DNA of 64,000 nt from Spirosoma sp. KCTC 42546 (GTDB lineage Bacteria; Bacteroidota; Bacteroidia; Cytophagales; Spirosomataceae), in NCBI RefSeq assembly GCF_006965485.1, contig NZ_CP041360.1, positions 2,356,001-2,420,000 on the forward strand. The letters are read 5' to 3'. The notes beneath the pieces are model-generated. The model had not been told where the DNA came from and did not search any database. It was given only the letters and a program-made list of their open reading frames with translations. A program made the translations under genes and the position numbers. Of the stretch, positions 1-8,012 are shown piece by piece. Each line of letters begins with the position of its first letter. The stretch's first letter is position 1.

Positions 1-591
1 TATCAGACTATTGATGAGTAATAATGATCCATCTGGAAAACTTGGCGTTAGGAGAGACTTCGTTAGTGCAATTGGCGTAACGGGTGTGCCAAATGCTACA
101 TAAACAAAAGCGCCACCCATGGCAAATACAATCAGGCCCAGGAAATTAGCTAAGTTCTGAGTCGACCCAATCCACAAAAGAGCAATACAGACAAAACCAA
201 TCCCAATCGTTAGGGCTGGAACAGGGAGACCAGTAAGTAAGGCAAGACCAGCTACCGCTCCCAGTATATTACCTGCCTGATAAGCTGCACAACCCAGAAA
301 AATAGCTAGAAATAAGGTCCAGCCAACCCAACGCCCTCGTGCGCCTGTGTACGTTTGTGTAATAACCTGGCCTAAATCTTTGCCCGTAGCAATCGTAATG
401 CGAGCTGCTGCTTCCTGTAGCCATACCGTACCCAGCGTAGCGAACGTGAGTACCCAGAGCAGTTGTATCCCGTATTTCGAGCCAGCTATAGCACATGCGG
501 TGACTGAGCCGGGACCAATAAAGGCGGCTGAAATAACTGACCAAAACAAGACACTGCCGAGGCCAGAGCGGATAGAAAGAGATTTAGGCAC
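1..591 (-). CDS. Nramp-family divalent metal transporter, N-terminal part (cut by window edge)
   Basis: An open frame runs from 591 to the left edge, giving 197 residues. The first segment, FIGPGSVTACAIAGSKYG followed by a hydrophobic helix and QEAAAR, matches the first helix pair of Nramp (NRAMP/MntH) proton-coupled Mn2+/Fe2+ importers, including the early GPG turn. Several further membrane helices follow. The frame has no ATG before the upstream stop, so the start is probably the GTG at 591, four bases from a palindromic element. The C-terminal half lies outside the window. Dps, the iron-storing protein, is the next gene upstream on the same strand, which fits a metal-handling neighbourhood (inference). 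Confidence 0.8.
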   Translation of the reverse strand, partial: MPKSLSIRSGLGSVLFWSVISAAFIGPGSVTACAIAGSKYGIQLLWVLTFATLGTVWLQEAAARITIATGKDLGQVITQTYTGARGRWVGWTLFLAIFLGCAAYQAGNILGAVAGLALLTGLPVPALTIGIGFVCIALLWIGSTQNLANFLGLIVFAMGGAFVYVAFGTPVTPIALTKSLLTPSFPDGSLLLINSLI

Positions 592-594
592 GAT

Positions 595-680
595 AAAAAA
601 GAAGAGTGAAGAATGTAGAATGATGAATATAGGGAAAATTCCTAACTCTCATTATTCTAGACTCTTCACTCTTCTTTTTT
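595..680. repeat. Intergenic palindrome IPE-1 (dps / Nramp gap)
   Basis: The arms at 595-624 and 651-680 are reverse complements at 27 of 30 positions. The 5' arm is purine-rich (AAAAAAGAAGAGTGAAGA and onward). It fills the gap between the dps stop and the Nramp start and could form a large RNA hairpin in either direction. Confidence 0.85.
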
Positions 681-691
681 CACTATTATTC

Positions 692-1165
692 CTAAGATAG
701 ATACTTTCTCAGCATCCAGGCCATTGCTTCATGAGCCTCCATAAGTCCCGTCAGAAAATCGGCGGTACCGGCGTCCTTCAGTTCTTCGTCACACTTTTCA
801 ACATCTTCACGGAGTTCGCGAACGATTTGTTCATGATCTGATAAGAGATTCCTGAACATATCAGCCGTGTCTTTGGGTTTTCCTGAGTCTTCTTTCAGGC
901 TGGTATTATGAATAAACTCAGCCATTGTAGCCAGAGGGGTACCCCCTAACTGTCGGATGCGTTCGGCCACTTCGTCAATTTCGGCCTCTATAGCCTTGTA
1001 CTGACTTTCAAAGAATTTATGGTACTCCATGAAATTCGGTCCGGCGACATTCCAATGGTATTTTCGGGTTTTAATATAAAGTACGTGAAGATCTGACAGG
1101 AAGTCGTTTAGGAGGGTGTTGTCCTGTTTTAAGACATCTTTTTCAAGGCCTATATTGGGTTGCAT
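692..1165 (-). CDS. dps: Dps-family ferritin-like DNA-binding/iron-storage protein
   Basis: 157 residues, the usual Dps length. The protein forms 12-subunit shells that oxidise Fe2+ with hydrogen peroxide, store the iron and protect DNA. The ferroxidase signature is present: H37 in KYHWNV, H49, D64 and E68 have the same spacing as the E. coli set H31/H43/D58/E62. It starts at the ATG at 1165. A palindromic element lies downstream, before a metal transporter gene on the same strand. There is no extended lysine-rich N-terminal tail, so DNA binding may be weak (inference). Confidence 0.95.
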   Translation of the reverse strand: MQPNIGLEKDVLKQDNTLLNDFLSDLHVLYIKTRKYHWNVAGPNFMEYHKFFESQYKAIEAEIDEVAERIRQLGGTPLATMAEFIHNTSLKEDSGKPKDTADMFRNLLSDHEQIVRELREDVEKCDEELKDAGTADFLTGLMEAHEAMAWMLRKYLS

Positions 1166-1259
1166 AACGATAACGTGAGTTTAATTGACTTGGTAATTCA
1201 TTGCAACCTGCGTTGTGCAGGCTACTGATGAATAACCGTCAATTGAGCTGTTTGTTTCA

Positions 1260-2198
1260 TTATCCTACTAAGTCGGCAAAAACGTTTTTAGCATAGGCTA
1301 TATCCTGTTTAGTAGCTTCTACAGGACCCATTGTATTGGGCGAGCCTTTTTCCAAACACTGTTCCAGAACTAGTAAAGGCCGAACGCCCAGCGTTTTTAA
1401 CTCGGCGGCAAGACGTCGGTAATCAATGTCCCCATCGCCGAAGGTTTCCTGCCAAATGCCTTCCCGCGATTGACGGATATGGATCTCAACAATCCGCTTG
1501 CCGTAGAGTTTCACGACGTCGAACAAGGCTACTTGTGAGTTTCCGGACCCACGATAAACCCAGTGTGCATCTAAACAAAGCGATACATGTTTGGGATCAG
1601 TTGCCAGCAGCATATGGTGAAACTCCCGGGCGGCTTGCCGGTGTTCAGGAGCATGGGTATGGTAAGCTAGGGTGATGCCGCGTTTACGTAATTCAGCGCC
1701 CAGCCGATCAAGATTTCGAGCTTGCTCCGTCAACTCAGCGTCGGTTTTATCATCATTGCTGCCCCACTTAATCGGACTGGGATTCGTAACAAAAAGGGTT
1801 GTACCGGCAGGTCGGGCAGCATCGGCAATAGCCAGAACGGTATCGATGGATTTTTGGGCCTCAGCGGCTTGATGAAGTGTGCTGTTAACGTACAATGAAG
1901 GCATCGCCAGCTTATAGTTCGTTAATAGCGGTAGGAGTTTAGTGACTTCTTCGGCCGAGTTCACGGCTGGTTCATAGGCCGTCAGGCCCGACTGTACCAG
2001 TTCGCGAAACGATACATCTGGGTCAGCCATCCAGGTCTTACCCTGTCTTCCGTAGAACGTTAGCCAGGTATAGGAATTGCAGGCAATTGGAAATGATTTG
2101 GCAAGTGAAGCTGCCTGAGCTTGCTGGTGTATAGTGAATAATGAGCTACCGGCCAGCGCGGTGAGTGAGCCCAGGAAATGACGACGGTCTAGATTCAT
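1260..2198 (-). CDS. Exported sugar phosphate isomerase/epimerase-like TIM-barrel protein
   Basis: 312 residues. A Tat-type signal opens the protein: R5-R6-H-F-L-G, then a hydrophobic stretch to about residue 29. The rest has the xylose isomerase-like TIM-barrel pattern, with candidate metal ligands in YHTHAPE, CLDAHW, EIHIRQ and the late LEQ. Members act on sugars or inositols with a bound divalent metal; the substrate here cannot be told. Tat export suggests a cofactor-loaded enzyme folded in the cytoplasm. It lies alone between dps and an ABC ATPase gene. Such Tat-exported isomerase-like proteins are common in Bacteroidota and Planctomycetota. Confidence 0.8.
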   Translation of the reverse strand: MNLDRRHFLGSLTALAGSSLFTIHQQAQAASLAKSFPIACNSYTWLTFYGRQGKTWMADPDVSFRELVQSGLTAYEPAVNSAEEVTKLLPLLTNYKLAMPSLYVNSTLHQAAEAQKSIDTVLAIADAARPAGTTLFVTNPSPIKWGSNDDKTDAELTEQARNLDRLGAELRKRGITLAYHTHAPEHRQAAREFHHMLLATDPKHVSLCLDAHWVYRGSGNSQVALFDVVKLYGKRIVEIHIRQSREGIWQETFGDGDIDYRRLAAELKTLGVRPLLVLEQCLEKGSPNTMGPVEATKQDIAYAKNVFADLVG

Positions 2199-2325
2199 AG
2201 AGGGTACTAGTGCAAGATTGGAGCCAATGGACTCTACTGCATGGATAATCTGTACCCTACACTCAATAGAATCTAACGATCTAAAGAGTTAAAATCTGCC
2301 TACTTACTTATTCTTTCAACTAGAA

Positions 2326-3006
2326 TTATCCGCCTAGTTCCACTACTTGCCCATCCTGACAACGGAGCACACGGGCGGGGTATTTATTTAACAAATCGTA
2401 GTTATGCGTAGCCATAAGCACAGCTGTTCCGGCATTGTTAATGGCCTGAAAGACTTTCATGATCTGATCGGCTACAGACGGGTCGAGGTTACCCGTTGGT
2501 TCATCGGCGATAAGAATGAGTGGCTCATTGAGCATGGCACGGGCAATCACCACACGTTGCTGTTCACCGCCTGAGAGTTGGTGAGGCATTTTTTTCTGGG
2601 CCGTACCCAGACCAACCTGCATGAGCACATCGGCAATGCGGTTGTTCATGTCGGTCTTACTCGACCAGCCAGTTGCTTTAAGAACAAACTTTAGATTGTC
2701 TTCAACAGAACGGTCGGAAAACAACTGAAAATCCTGGAAAACGATGCCAATTTTTCGGCGAAGTTGAGGGACATCGCGGGGTTTGAGTGCTTCAAGAGAA
2801 TAACCTGCAACAAGACCTTTCCCATTCTGAAGCCACAAATCGGCATATAGGGTCTTAAGTAATGATGTCTTTCCACTCCCGGTTCGACCAATAAGATAGG
2901 CAAAATCGCCCTTATTAATCTGAAACGATACATCGCCTAAGACCAACTTCTTGTCCTGATAGATATCGGCGTGGTCGAGTGTAAGGACGGATTCTGTGGA
3001 AAACAT
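2326..3006 (-). CDS. ftsE: FtsE-like ABC transporter ATP-binding protein
   Basis: 226 residues, typical for FtsE. The Walker A motif (GRTGSGKTS, residues 40-48), the Q-loop (VFQDFQLF), the signature LSGGEQQR, Walker B ([13 protein letters not shown]) and the switch histidine (ATHNYD) are all present. FtsE pairs with the membrane protein FtsX to control peptidoglycan hydrolases during division. No FtsX-like gene is adjacent, so the assignment rests on sequence resemblance alone. A LolD/MacB-type ATPase is the main alternative, since these share the same signature. Palindrome IPE-2 lies between this gene and the upstream aldolase gene. Confidence 0.8.
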   Translation of the reverse strand: MFSTESVLTLDHADIYQDKKLVLGDVSFQINKGDFAYLIGRTGSGKTSLLKTLYADLWLQNGKGLVAGYSLEALKPRDVPQLRRKIGIVFQDFQLFSDRSVEDNLKFVLKATGWSSKTDMNNRIADVLMQVGLGTAQKKMPHQLSGGEQQRVVIARAMLNEPLILIADEPTGNLDPSVADQIMKVFQAINNAGTAVLMATHNYDLLNKYPARVLRCQDGQVVELGG

Positions 3007-3031
3007 AAATTGGGTTATCGTATAAAGTTTA

Positions 3032-3100
3032 CGGTTTATGGTTTACGGTAGGCTGGCGCAAGAAATTATGACGCGCCAGCCTACCGTAAACCATAAACCG
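3032..3100. repeat. Intergenic palindrome IPE-2 (fsa / ftsE gap)
   Basis: A perfect 28-bp stem (3032-3059 with 3073-3100) and a 13-base loop. The 5' arm is built of GTTTATGGTTTACGG-like units and ends in a GGCTGGCGC core next to the loop. The same text reappears in IPE-20 near 44.5 kb. Confidence 0.95.
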
Positions 3101-3111
3101 AATACCGTATC

Positions 3112-3771
3112 TTACTTTTTCTCAACTTTCGCGTGATCAGCCAGGAATTTGGCGAGGCCACTGTCTGTTAATGGGTGATTGAGCAACATTTTAATAACGC
3201 CCAAAGGAGCCGTCATAACATCAGCACCGATTTCGGCGCATTGAATAACGTGCATTGGGTGACGCACCGATGCGGCCAATACTTCGGTTGTATAGCCGTA
3301 GTTGGTATAGATATTCACAATTTGTTCGATCAGGGCCATACCGTCGGTCGAGATATCGTCTAACCGACCTACGAATGGCGATACATAGGTAGCACCCGCT
3401 TTGGCAGCCAACAGCGCTTGACCAGCTGAGAATACCAGTGTGCAGTTTGTACGGATGCCTTTTTCGGAGAAATATTTAATGGCTTTGATGCTATCGCCAC
3501 TCATTGGCACTTTTACCACGATGTTCTCGTCGATATCAGCCAGTTCTTCGCCTTCCTTAATCATCTCATCGTAGGTAGTCGAGATGACTTCTGCGCTGAC
3601 ATCGCCCTGTACGATTTCGCAAATCTGCTTGTAATGCCGCATTACGTTATCTTTTCCCGTAATACCTTCTTTGGCCATCAGGGAAGGATTGGTTGTAACG
3701 CCGTCTAGGATTCCCATTTCCTGGGCCTCCCGAATGTCAGCCAGATTGGCTGTGTCAATGAAAAATTTCAT
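3112..3771 (-). CDS. fsa: Fructose-6-phosphate aldolase / transaldolase-like protein
   Basis: 219 residues, the length of the small MipB/TalC (Fsa) class and much shorter than classical transaldolase. Key positions are visible: D6 in FIDTAN, T26-T27-N28 in the GVTTNPS strand, and the Schiff-base lysine K87 in NIVVKVPM. These enzymes either split fructose-6-phosphate or perform transaldolase transfer in the pentose phosphate pathway. In Bacteroidota many members are true transaldolases, so the name fsa is tentative. It is followed by galactokinase upstream on the same strand, forming a small sugar-metabolism cluster. Confidence 0.9.
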   Translation of the reverse strand: MKFFIDTANLADIREAQEMGILDGVTTNPSLMAKEGITGKDNVMRHYKQICEIVQGDVSAEVISTTYDEMIKEGEELADIDENIVVKVPMSGDSIKAIKYFSEKGIRTNCTLVFSAGQALLAAKAGATYVSPFVGRLDDISTDGMALIEQIVNIYTNYGYTTEVLAASVRHPMHVIQCAEIGADVMTAPLGVIKMLLNHPLTDSGLAKFLADHAKVEKK

Positions 3772-3833
3772 GGTAAAATAGAGTTAATTAATTGTTTGTG
3801 GTCAGTAGGTCTATAAGCTGCTTTTCACGTCAT

Positions 3834-5006
3834 TTACTTATTTACACCTGCCGCCTTACTAACTATACTCGTTCCGTTCTGGATTTTGCAGACGTGAAGG
3901 TACGTATCTTTCCCCGTTTGGGCTTTGTATTGTTTTATAATCAGGTCAGTAAATGCGTTGAGGGCTTCTTCGCGCACCAGATTGATGGTACAGCCACCAA
4001 ATCCTCCGCCCATCATCCGAGCTCCCAGTACACCTTCTTGCTTGCGAGCAATGTCGACCAATATATCTAACTCCGGGCAACTAACTTCATACCATTTACT
4101 TAATCCCTCGTGGGAGCCGTACATCAATTGGCCAAACGTTGCCACATCGTTTGCTTCCAGGGCTGCAACGCCATCCAGTAAGCGCTGGTTTTCCTGCACT
4201 ACATACGCACAACGCCGGTACAGTAAGGGGTCTGCATCGCGAAGGTGTTTGTCCAGCATCGGCATGGTTACGTCGCGCAAACTCTTGATTTCTGGATAAA
4301 ATTTCTGGAGAAACCGGACGCCAGCCTCGCATTCAGACCGGCGTGTGTTGTATTCAGAGGCCACCAGGGAATGTTTCACCCGTGAGTCGCAGAGGACAAT
4401 ACTAATGCCGTCCATTTGCAAGGGAGCATAGGTGTATTCGAGCGATCGGCAGTCGAGTTTGATCACATGGTCGGCTTTGCCCATCATGCTGGCAAACATA
4501 TCCATAATGCCCACTTTGGCACCAACAAATTCGTTTTCGGCTCGTTGTGAAAGTTTGACCAGTGCAATCCGATCAAGTCCTAAGCCGAATAGTTCATTGA
4601 TTGCAAAACCAACTCCATTTTCGAGGGCTGCCGACGATGAAAGGCCGGACCCCATGGGAATTGTACCCCCGAAAACGCAGTTAAATCCACTAAATTCATG
4701 ACCGGCCAGCCGGAACTGGGAGGCCACTCCAAGCAGATAGTCTGCCCAGGTGTTTGTTGGAATTAGGTTGCTGAGTGAGCCCTGATATGTCTTGTTCAGG
4801 TCATGTGCTACAAAATGGAGCTCATTGTCGGAGCGGGGGCCAACGGCTAAATAAATTGCCTTGTCTATAGCAGCCGGAAGTACAAACCCTTCGTTGTAGT
4901 CAGTATGTTCGCCAATGAGGTTTACACGACCGGGAGAGCAAATGAGCAGCGGGTCGGTCTGAAATGAATTCTGAAACGAGGTAGTGAGTTGGCTAAGCAG
5001 ATTCAT
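3834..5006 (-). CDS. galK: Galactokinase
   Basis: 390 residues, normal for GalK. This GHMP kinase phosphorylates galactose at C1 in the Leloir pathway. The galactokinase signature near residues 24-40 (SPGRVNLIGEHTDYNEG), the ATP-binding motif PMGSGLSSSAALE around residue 120, and the C-terminal GGGFGG motif are present. The start is the ATG at 5006. The SRP RNA gene ends 87 bases upstream on the same strand. No galT or galE is next to it, although a phosphohexomutase gene lies far to the right in the window. Confidence 0.96.
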   Translation of the reverse strand: MNLLSQLTTSFQNSFQTDPLLICSPGRVNLIGEHTDYNEGFVLPAAIDKAIYLAVGPRSDNELHFVAHDLNKTYQGSLSNLIPTNTWADYLLGVASQFRLAGHEFSGFNCVFGGTIPMGSGLSSSAALENGVGFAINELFGLGLDRIALVKLSQRAENEFVGAKVGIMDMFASMMGKADHVIKLDCRSLEYTYAPLQMDGISIVLCDSRVKHSLVASEYNTRRSECEAGVRFLQKFYPEIKSLRDVTMPMLDKHLRDADPLLYRRCAYVVQENQRLLDGVAALEANDVATFGQLMYGSHEGLSKWYEVSCPELDILVDIARKQEGVLGARMMGGGFGGCTINLVREEALNAFTDLIIKQYKAQTGKDTYLHVCKIQNGTSIVSKAAGVNK

Positions 5007-5092
5007 CTTGGGTTTAGGGAATTTAGCGGTTTGATACAGCTAAACGCAGAACCCGCTAAACAGCGTAACCGCACTGGGCGGAAATAAAAAAT

Positions 5093-5182
5093 GGCAAACC
5101 AATGTCTCACCGCTACGACCACCTACCCTTGCTTCGGTCAAGACCTGGGGGATTCAGCAGGAGCTGGTAGCACCGATTTGCC
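5093..5182 (-). ncRNA. ffs: Signal recognition particle 4.5S-type RNA
   Basis: The minus-strand transcript of about 90 bases opens with GGCAAATC and closes with GGTTTGCC, giving a terminal stem. The middle holds the conserved SRP domain IV text CCCCCAGGTCTTGACCGAAG followed by CAAGGGTAGGTGG, with the CAGG / AGCA internal-loop halves that bind Ffh. The apical loop differs from the usual GGAA tetraloop. A run of T follows the closing stem (ATTTTTTATTT), which would end transcription. A TAACTTTG promoter box sits four bases upstream. It lies between the TPR lipoprotein gene and galK. Confidence 0.88.
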
Positions 5183-5186
5183 GATG

Positions 5187-5219
5187 CAAAGTTAAGCAAT
5201 TGTTAGCCAAACGACCAAA
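5187..5219 (-). promoter_or_regulatory. Promoter of the SRP RNA gene
   Basis: On the minus strand TAACTTTG (5187-5194) matches the Bacteroidota -7 box TAnnTTTG, and a TTTG at 5216-5219 is a candidate -33 box at 21 bases spacing. The RNA would start within a few bases of 5182, which fits the folded SRP RNA end. Confidence 0.65.
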
Positions 5220-5228
5220 TTTCGCACG

Positions 5229-5236
5229 TACCTTTG
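5229..5236 (+). promoter_or_regulatory. Candidate -7 box, divergent promoter toward the TPR lipoprotein gene
   Basis: TACCTTTG is an exact TAnnTTTG match pointing right, 10 bases from the SRP RNA -33 candidate. No well-spaced -33 TTTG is clear: the nearest TTG (5200-5202) is 26 bases away. A leader from here would carry palindrome IPE-3. Confidence 0.4.
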
Positions 5237-5252
5237 TCTAAATTAAAATTAA

Positions 5253-5340
5253 TTGTGAATGAGTGAATAAGTGAATGAGTGAATAAAAGCACATGACAGC
5301 TAGTCACTCATTCTCCCATTCACTCATTCGCTCAGTCAAT
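5253..5340. repeat. Intergenic palindrome IPE-3 (upstream of TPR gene)
   Basis: The 5' arm (about 5253-5286) is made of GTGAATGAGTGAATAAG units and the 3' arm (about 5304-5340) of the complementary CACTCATTC units. The match is imperfect. It ends two bases before the ATG of the TPR gene and lies in a divergent gap. Confidence 0.7.
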
Positions 5341-5342
5341 CA

Positions 5343-6065
5343 ATGAAGCGATTAACACTCTACATTATTCACTCTACATTATTCATTTTAACCGCCTGTA
5401 ATTCATCTGATAAGCATGTTGAGCAAGGACGGGTTTATTTGAAAGAAGGCAAGTTTCGGGAAGCGGTACAGGTGTTAAATCAGGCAATAGAAGCCAATGA
5501 CGCCAATTCGGAAGCGTTCAATTCACGGGGAGTGGCTTATTTTGAATTGAAAGAATATGCCAATGCCGCCCTCGATTATGACCAGGCTATCAAACTGGAA
5601 CCTGGTTTCTATCGCCCTTATTATAACCGAGGATTGCTTAAAGTGGCCCAAAATGATTTAACGGGGGCTTTAAAAGATTATTCGGATGCCATTCGATTAG
5701 CTCCCGACACCAGCCGAAGCATCAGCGCCGAATTATACCTGAACCGGGGACAATTATTTGCATCACAGGGACAAATTCAGCCCGCATTAACCGATTTTTC
5801 GCAGGCAATTACATTAGATTCTACAAACGCACTGGCTTTATACAATCGAGGGAATCTGCGATTTCAGCAGAAAGAACTGGCGGGCGCCATTGCCGATTTT
5901 CAGCAGGCAGTTAAAGCGGATTCTAAGTTTGGGAAAGCGTTTTATGGTTTAGGCATTGCTCAATTACTGCAAAATGCTCGTGAGAGTGGGTGTCTGAACC
6001 TGAAACAAGCACAAACCCTGGGCTATGCCGACGCTTCTAATGCTGTAGCCGAGTATTGTAACTAA
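5343..6065 (+). CDS. TPR-repeat lipoprotein
   Basis: 240 residues. A lipoprotein signal is visible, with the lipobox LTAC placing the lipidated cysteine at residue 19. The rest is about five to six tetratricopeptide repeats of 34 residues (for example AFNSRGVAYFELKEYANAAL and LYLNRGQLFASQGQIQPALT), ending in a short tail with two cysteines. TPR lipoproteins scaffold protein contacts at the periplasmic face of a membrane; the partner is unknown. The h-region of the signal is encoded by two exact 14-bp tandem copies (5357-5384) whose text resembles the neighbouring palindrome arms. Confidence 0.85.
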   Translation: MKRLTLYIIHSTLFILTACNSSDKHVEQGRVYLKEGKFREAVQVLNQAIEANDANSEAFNSRGVAYFELKEYANAALDYDQAIKLEPGFYRPYYNRGLLKVAQNDLTGALKDYSDAIRLAPDTSRSISAELYLNRGQLFASQGQIQPALTDFSQAITLDSTNALALYNRGNLRFQQKELAGAIADFQQAVKADSKFGKAFYGLGIAQLLQNARESGCLNLKQAQTLGYADASNAVAEYCN

Positions 6066-6073
6066 AGTATTTT

Positions 6074-6141
6074 GTGAAATAAGTGGCATACGTGAAATAG
6101 GAGGGAGGCTTCTGCTCCAATACTTACTTCACTTATTTCAC
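6074..6141. repeat. Intergenic palindrome IPE-4
   Basis: GTGAAATAAGTG at 6074-6085 pairs exactly with CACTTATTTCAC at 6130-6141. The flanks, including GGAG/CTCC nearer the loop, continue the pairing imperfectly. It lies between the TPR gene and the TMEM220-like gene, both on the plus strand. Confidence 0.7.
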
Positions 6142-6169
6142 GTACACCACCGATTAACTAAGAAATAGA

Positions 6170-6520
6170 ATGCGTAAAACCCTTTGTATCATTTTTGGCC
6201 TGCTTTTCATTCTGTTCGCGGTCGTTCAGTACAATGATCCTGACCCTGAGGTATGGATTCCAATTTATGGACTGGCCGCTGCCGCTTGTTTTATGGCTTA
6301 TGCAAGGGTGGGGCAGTGGTGGTTTTTTGTGGTATTAGCGGCTGTTTATGTTATAGCCGCTATTTACCAATGGCCCCCAAAGTTTGAAGGATTTTTATTC
6401 AGCGAAGTGGGCATGCGCAGTATGAATATCGAAATGGCCCGAGAAGCTGGAGGACTGGCTTTGGTTGCCGCTGTCATGGTCGTGCTGGCAATATGGGCTC
6501 GTCAACCAATTCGTCGATGA
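6170..6520 (+). CDS. TMEM220-like small membrane protein
   Basis: 116 residues with about four hydrophobic helices. The first helix ends in VVQYNDPDPEVWIPIYG, the hallmark of the transmembrane family 220 (TMEM220). The biochemical role of the family is unknown. The stop codon overlaps the ATG of the following HMG-CoA lyase gene in an ATGA arrangement (6517-6520), which implies translational coupling and suggests a shared role in leucine or ketone-body metabolism (inference only). Confidence 0.8.
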   Translation: MRKTLCIIFGLLFILFAVVQYNDPDPEVWIPIYGLAAAACFMAYARVGQWWFFVVLAAVYVIAAIYQWPPKFEGFLFSEVGMRSMNIEMAREAGGLALVAAVMVVLAIWARQPIRR

Positions 6521-7359
6521 AACTCATTGAGTGTCCCCGTGACGCGATGCAGGGTCTGGATCATTTTGTGCCAACCGACCTCAAGATCCAGTATTTGAAT
6601 ACCTTGCTTCAGGTTGGGTTCGATACGCTGGATTTTGGGAGTTTTGTATCGCCTAAAGCCATTCCGCAGTTGCGAGATACCGCCGAGGTATTGGCTGGTC
6701 TTACTCTATCAAAGACTAAAACGAAACTTCTGGCCATTGTTGCTAATCTGCGCGGTGCTGAACAGGCTGTTTTGTATCCGCAGATTCAGTATGTAGGATT
6801 CCCCTTGTCTATTTCAGAAACGTTTCAGCAACGGAACACGAATAAGTCAATTGCGCAGGCTTTGGTTGAAGTTGTCAACATTCAGAAATTGTGCCTGAGT
6901 ACAGGAAAACAATTGGTTGTGTATCTGTCGATGGGCTTTGGTAACCCTTATGGCGATCCATATAGCCCCGAATTGGTGGTTGAATTTACAGAGCAGTTAG
7001 TACAACTGGGTATTACAATCATTGCTCCGTCTGATACCGTTGGATCATCAACACCCGAAGCTATTGAAGTGCTTTTTCGAGAGTTGATCCAGGCCTTTCC
7101 GAAGGTTGAATTTGGAGCGCACCTACATGCTCGCCCAGGTGAAGCCGATGCTAAAGTGCGGGCCGTTGTACGGGCAGGCATTCAGCGGATAGATGGCGCC
7201 TTACGAGGCTTTGGAGGATGCCCTATGGCCGCTGACGATCTGACGGGTAACCTGCCAACCGAAGAAATTATTCAGACGTTAGCCAGCGAAGGAATTACAT
7301 TGTCTATTAACCAGGCAGCCTTACAGAAGTCCCTAATGCTAGCGGCAGGAGTGTTTTGA
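6517..7359 (+). CDS. mvaB: Hydroxymethylglutaryl-CoA lyase
   Basis: 280 residues from the ATG at 6517; an in-frame ATG at 6493 lies inside the upstream gene and is less likely. The enzyme cleaves HMG-CoA to acetyl-CoA and acetoacetate, the last step of leucine breakdown. The catalytic CPRD at the N-terminus (usual form GPRD), the metal-binding HLHARPGEA, and the signature FGGCPMAADDLTGN with the reactive cysteine are all present. The TIM-barrel length is slightly short for the family (about 300). The ATGA overlap couples it to the TMEM220-like gene. Confidence 0.92.
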   Translation: MKLIECPRDAMQGLDHFVPTDLKIQYLNTLLQVGFDTLDFGSFVSPKAIPQLRDTAEVLAGLTLSKTKTKLLAIVANLRGAEQAVLYPQIQYVGFPLSISETFQQRNTNKSIAQALVEVVNIQKLCLSTGKQLVVYLSMGFGNPYGDPYSPELVVEFTEQLVQLGITIIAPSDTVGSSTPEAIEVLFRELIQAFPKVEFGAHLHARPGEADAKVRAVVRAGIQRIDGALRGFGGCPMAADDLTGNLPTEEIIQTLASEGITLSINQAALQKSLMLAAGVF

Positions 7360-7427
7360 AACAGGGAGCCCCGGTGCAGGGAGTGCAAGTGTAGTAAACC
7401 CGGCTCCGTGCACCCTGCCCCGTGCTT
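7359..7427. repeat. Weak intergenic palindrome IPE-5
   Basis: Between convergent genes. GGAGCC near 7365 and GGCTCC near 7402 pair, and GTGCAGGG / CACCCTGCCC blocks repeat around them. The pairing is much less perfect than in other elements; it may act as a bidirectional terminator. Confidence 0.4.
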
Positions 7428-7950
7428 ACATAAACATCGCCTGAATTTCGGCCTTCAATGCATGCAGGGCATCGGATGTTGGCTGTTTATCTCCCTGAAT
7501 AATTCGTTCGAAAATACGCTTTGATAAATCGAGAGCGGGCGCGTCGGGACGGGTATCGCCCGATGCCTGATTAATAAGTACCATTACGTCGTTCATGGCA
7601 GCCTGAATCTGATCCCAGACAGCTTGGCTCATGTAAACCTGCTGCGACACGTTATGATTGTATTCATCCCGAATTTCCTGAAGGAGACGCTGCTGAAACT
7701 CCAGTACCGTTGTGGAACTACCACCCAGCCGCAACAATAAATTGTTGGGACTAATACGTTCCAGAAAGAGAACCATTCGTTCGTAAGCCTGTAGTCGAAT
7801 TGGAACAACCGTTTCGGTATAACGAGCCTGAATGTTGTACCGATGATGATCGGCCTCACGCTCCAGTAATAGCTTTACTGCCAGATACATACCGTATAAA
7901 ACTAACCCTGCCGGTACAATTAATTTTAGAAAGTCACTCAATAGGTCCAT
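7426..7950 (-). CDS. Conserved membrane-anchored protein of unknown function
   Basis: 174 residues. One transmembrane helix near the N-terminus (residues about 8-28, LIVPAGLVLYGMYLAVKLLL) is followed by a charged cytoplasmic part rich in long helices (EADHHRYNIQARYTETVVPIRLQAYERMVLFLERI, then LEFQQRLLQEIRDEYNHN). No catalytic motif is visible. The pattern recalls single-pass proteins conserved in Cytophagales without a known role. It is convergent with mvaB, and its start faces the HesB-like gene across a 62-base gap. Confidence 0.75.
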   Translation of the reverse strand: MDLLSDFLKLIVPAGLVLYGMYLAVKLLLEREADHHRYNIQARYTETVVPIRLQAYERMVLFLERISPNNLLLRLGGSSTTVLEFQQRLLQEIRDEYNHNVSQQVYMSQAVWDQIQAAMNDVMVLINQASGDTRPDAPALDLSKRIFERIIQGDKQPTSDALHALKAEIQAMFM

Positions 7951-8012
7951 AGAAAGAAGGAACGTTGTTCCGCAAAAATGGGTAAATTTGAAAAAAGGGT
8001 TTATAGTAATTT

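Noticed and set aside
269..544. 91-codon minus-strand frame and the overlapping 117-codon plus-strand frame (347-700)
   Set aside because: Both are shadows of the Nramp gene, which reads in another minus-strand frame through to the window edge.
1206..1222. Short hairpin CCTGC..GCAGG upstream of dps as terminator
   Set aside because: Only a 5-bp stem and no T-run on either side.
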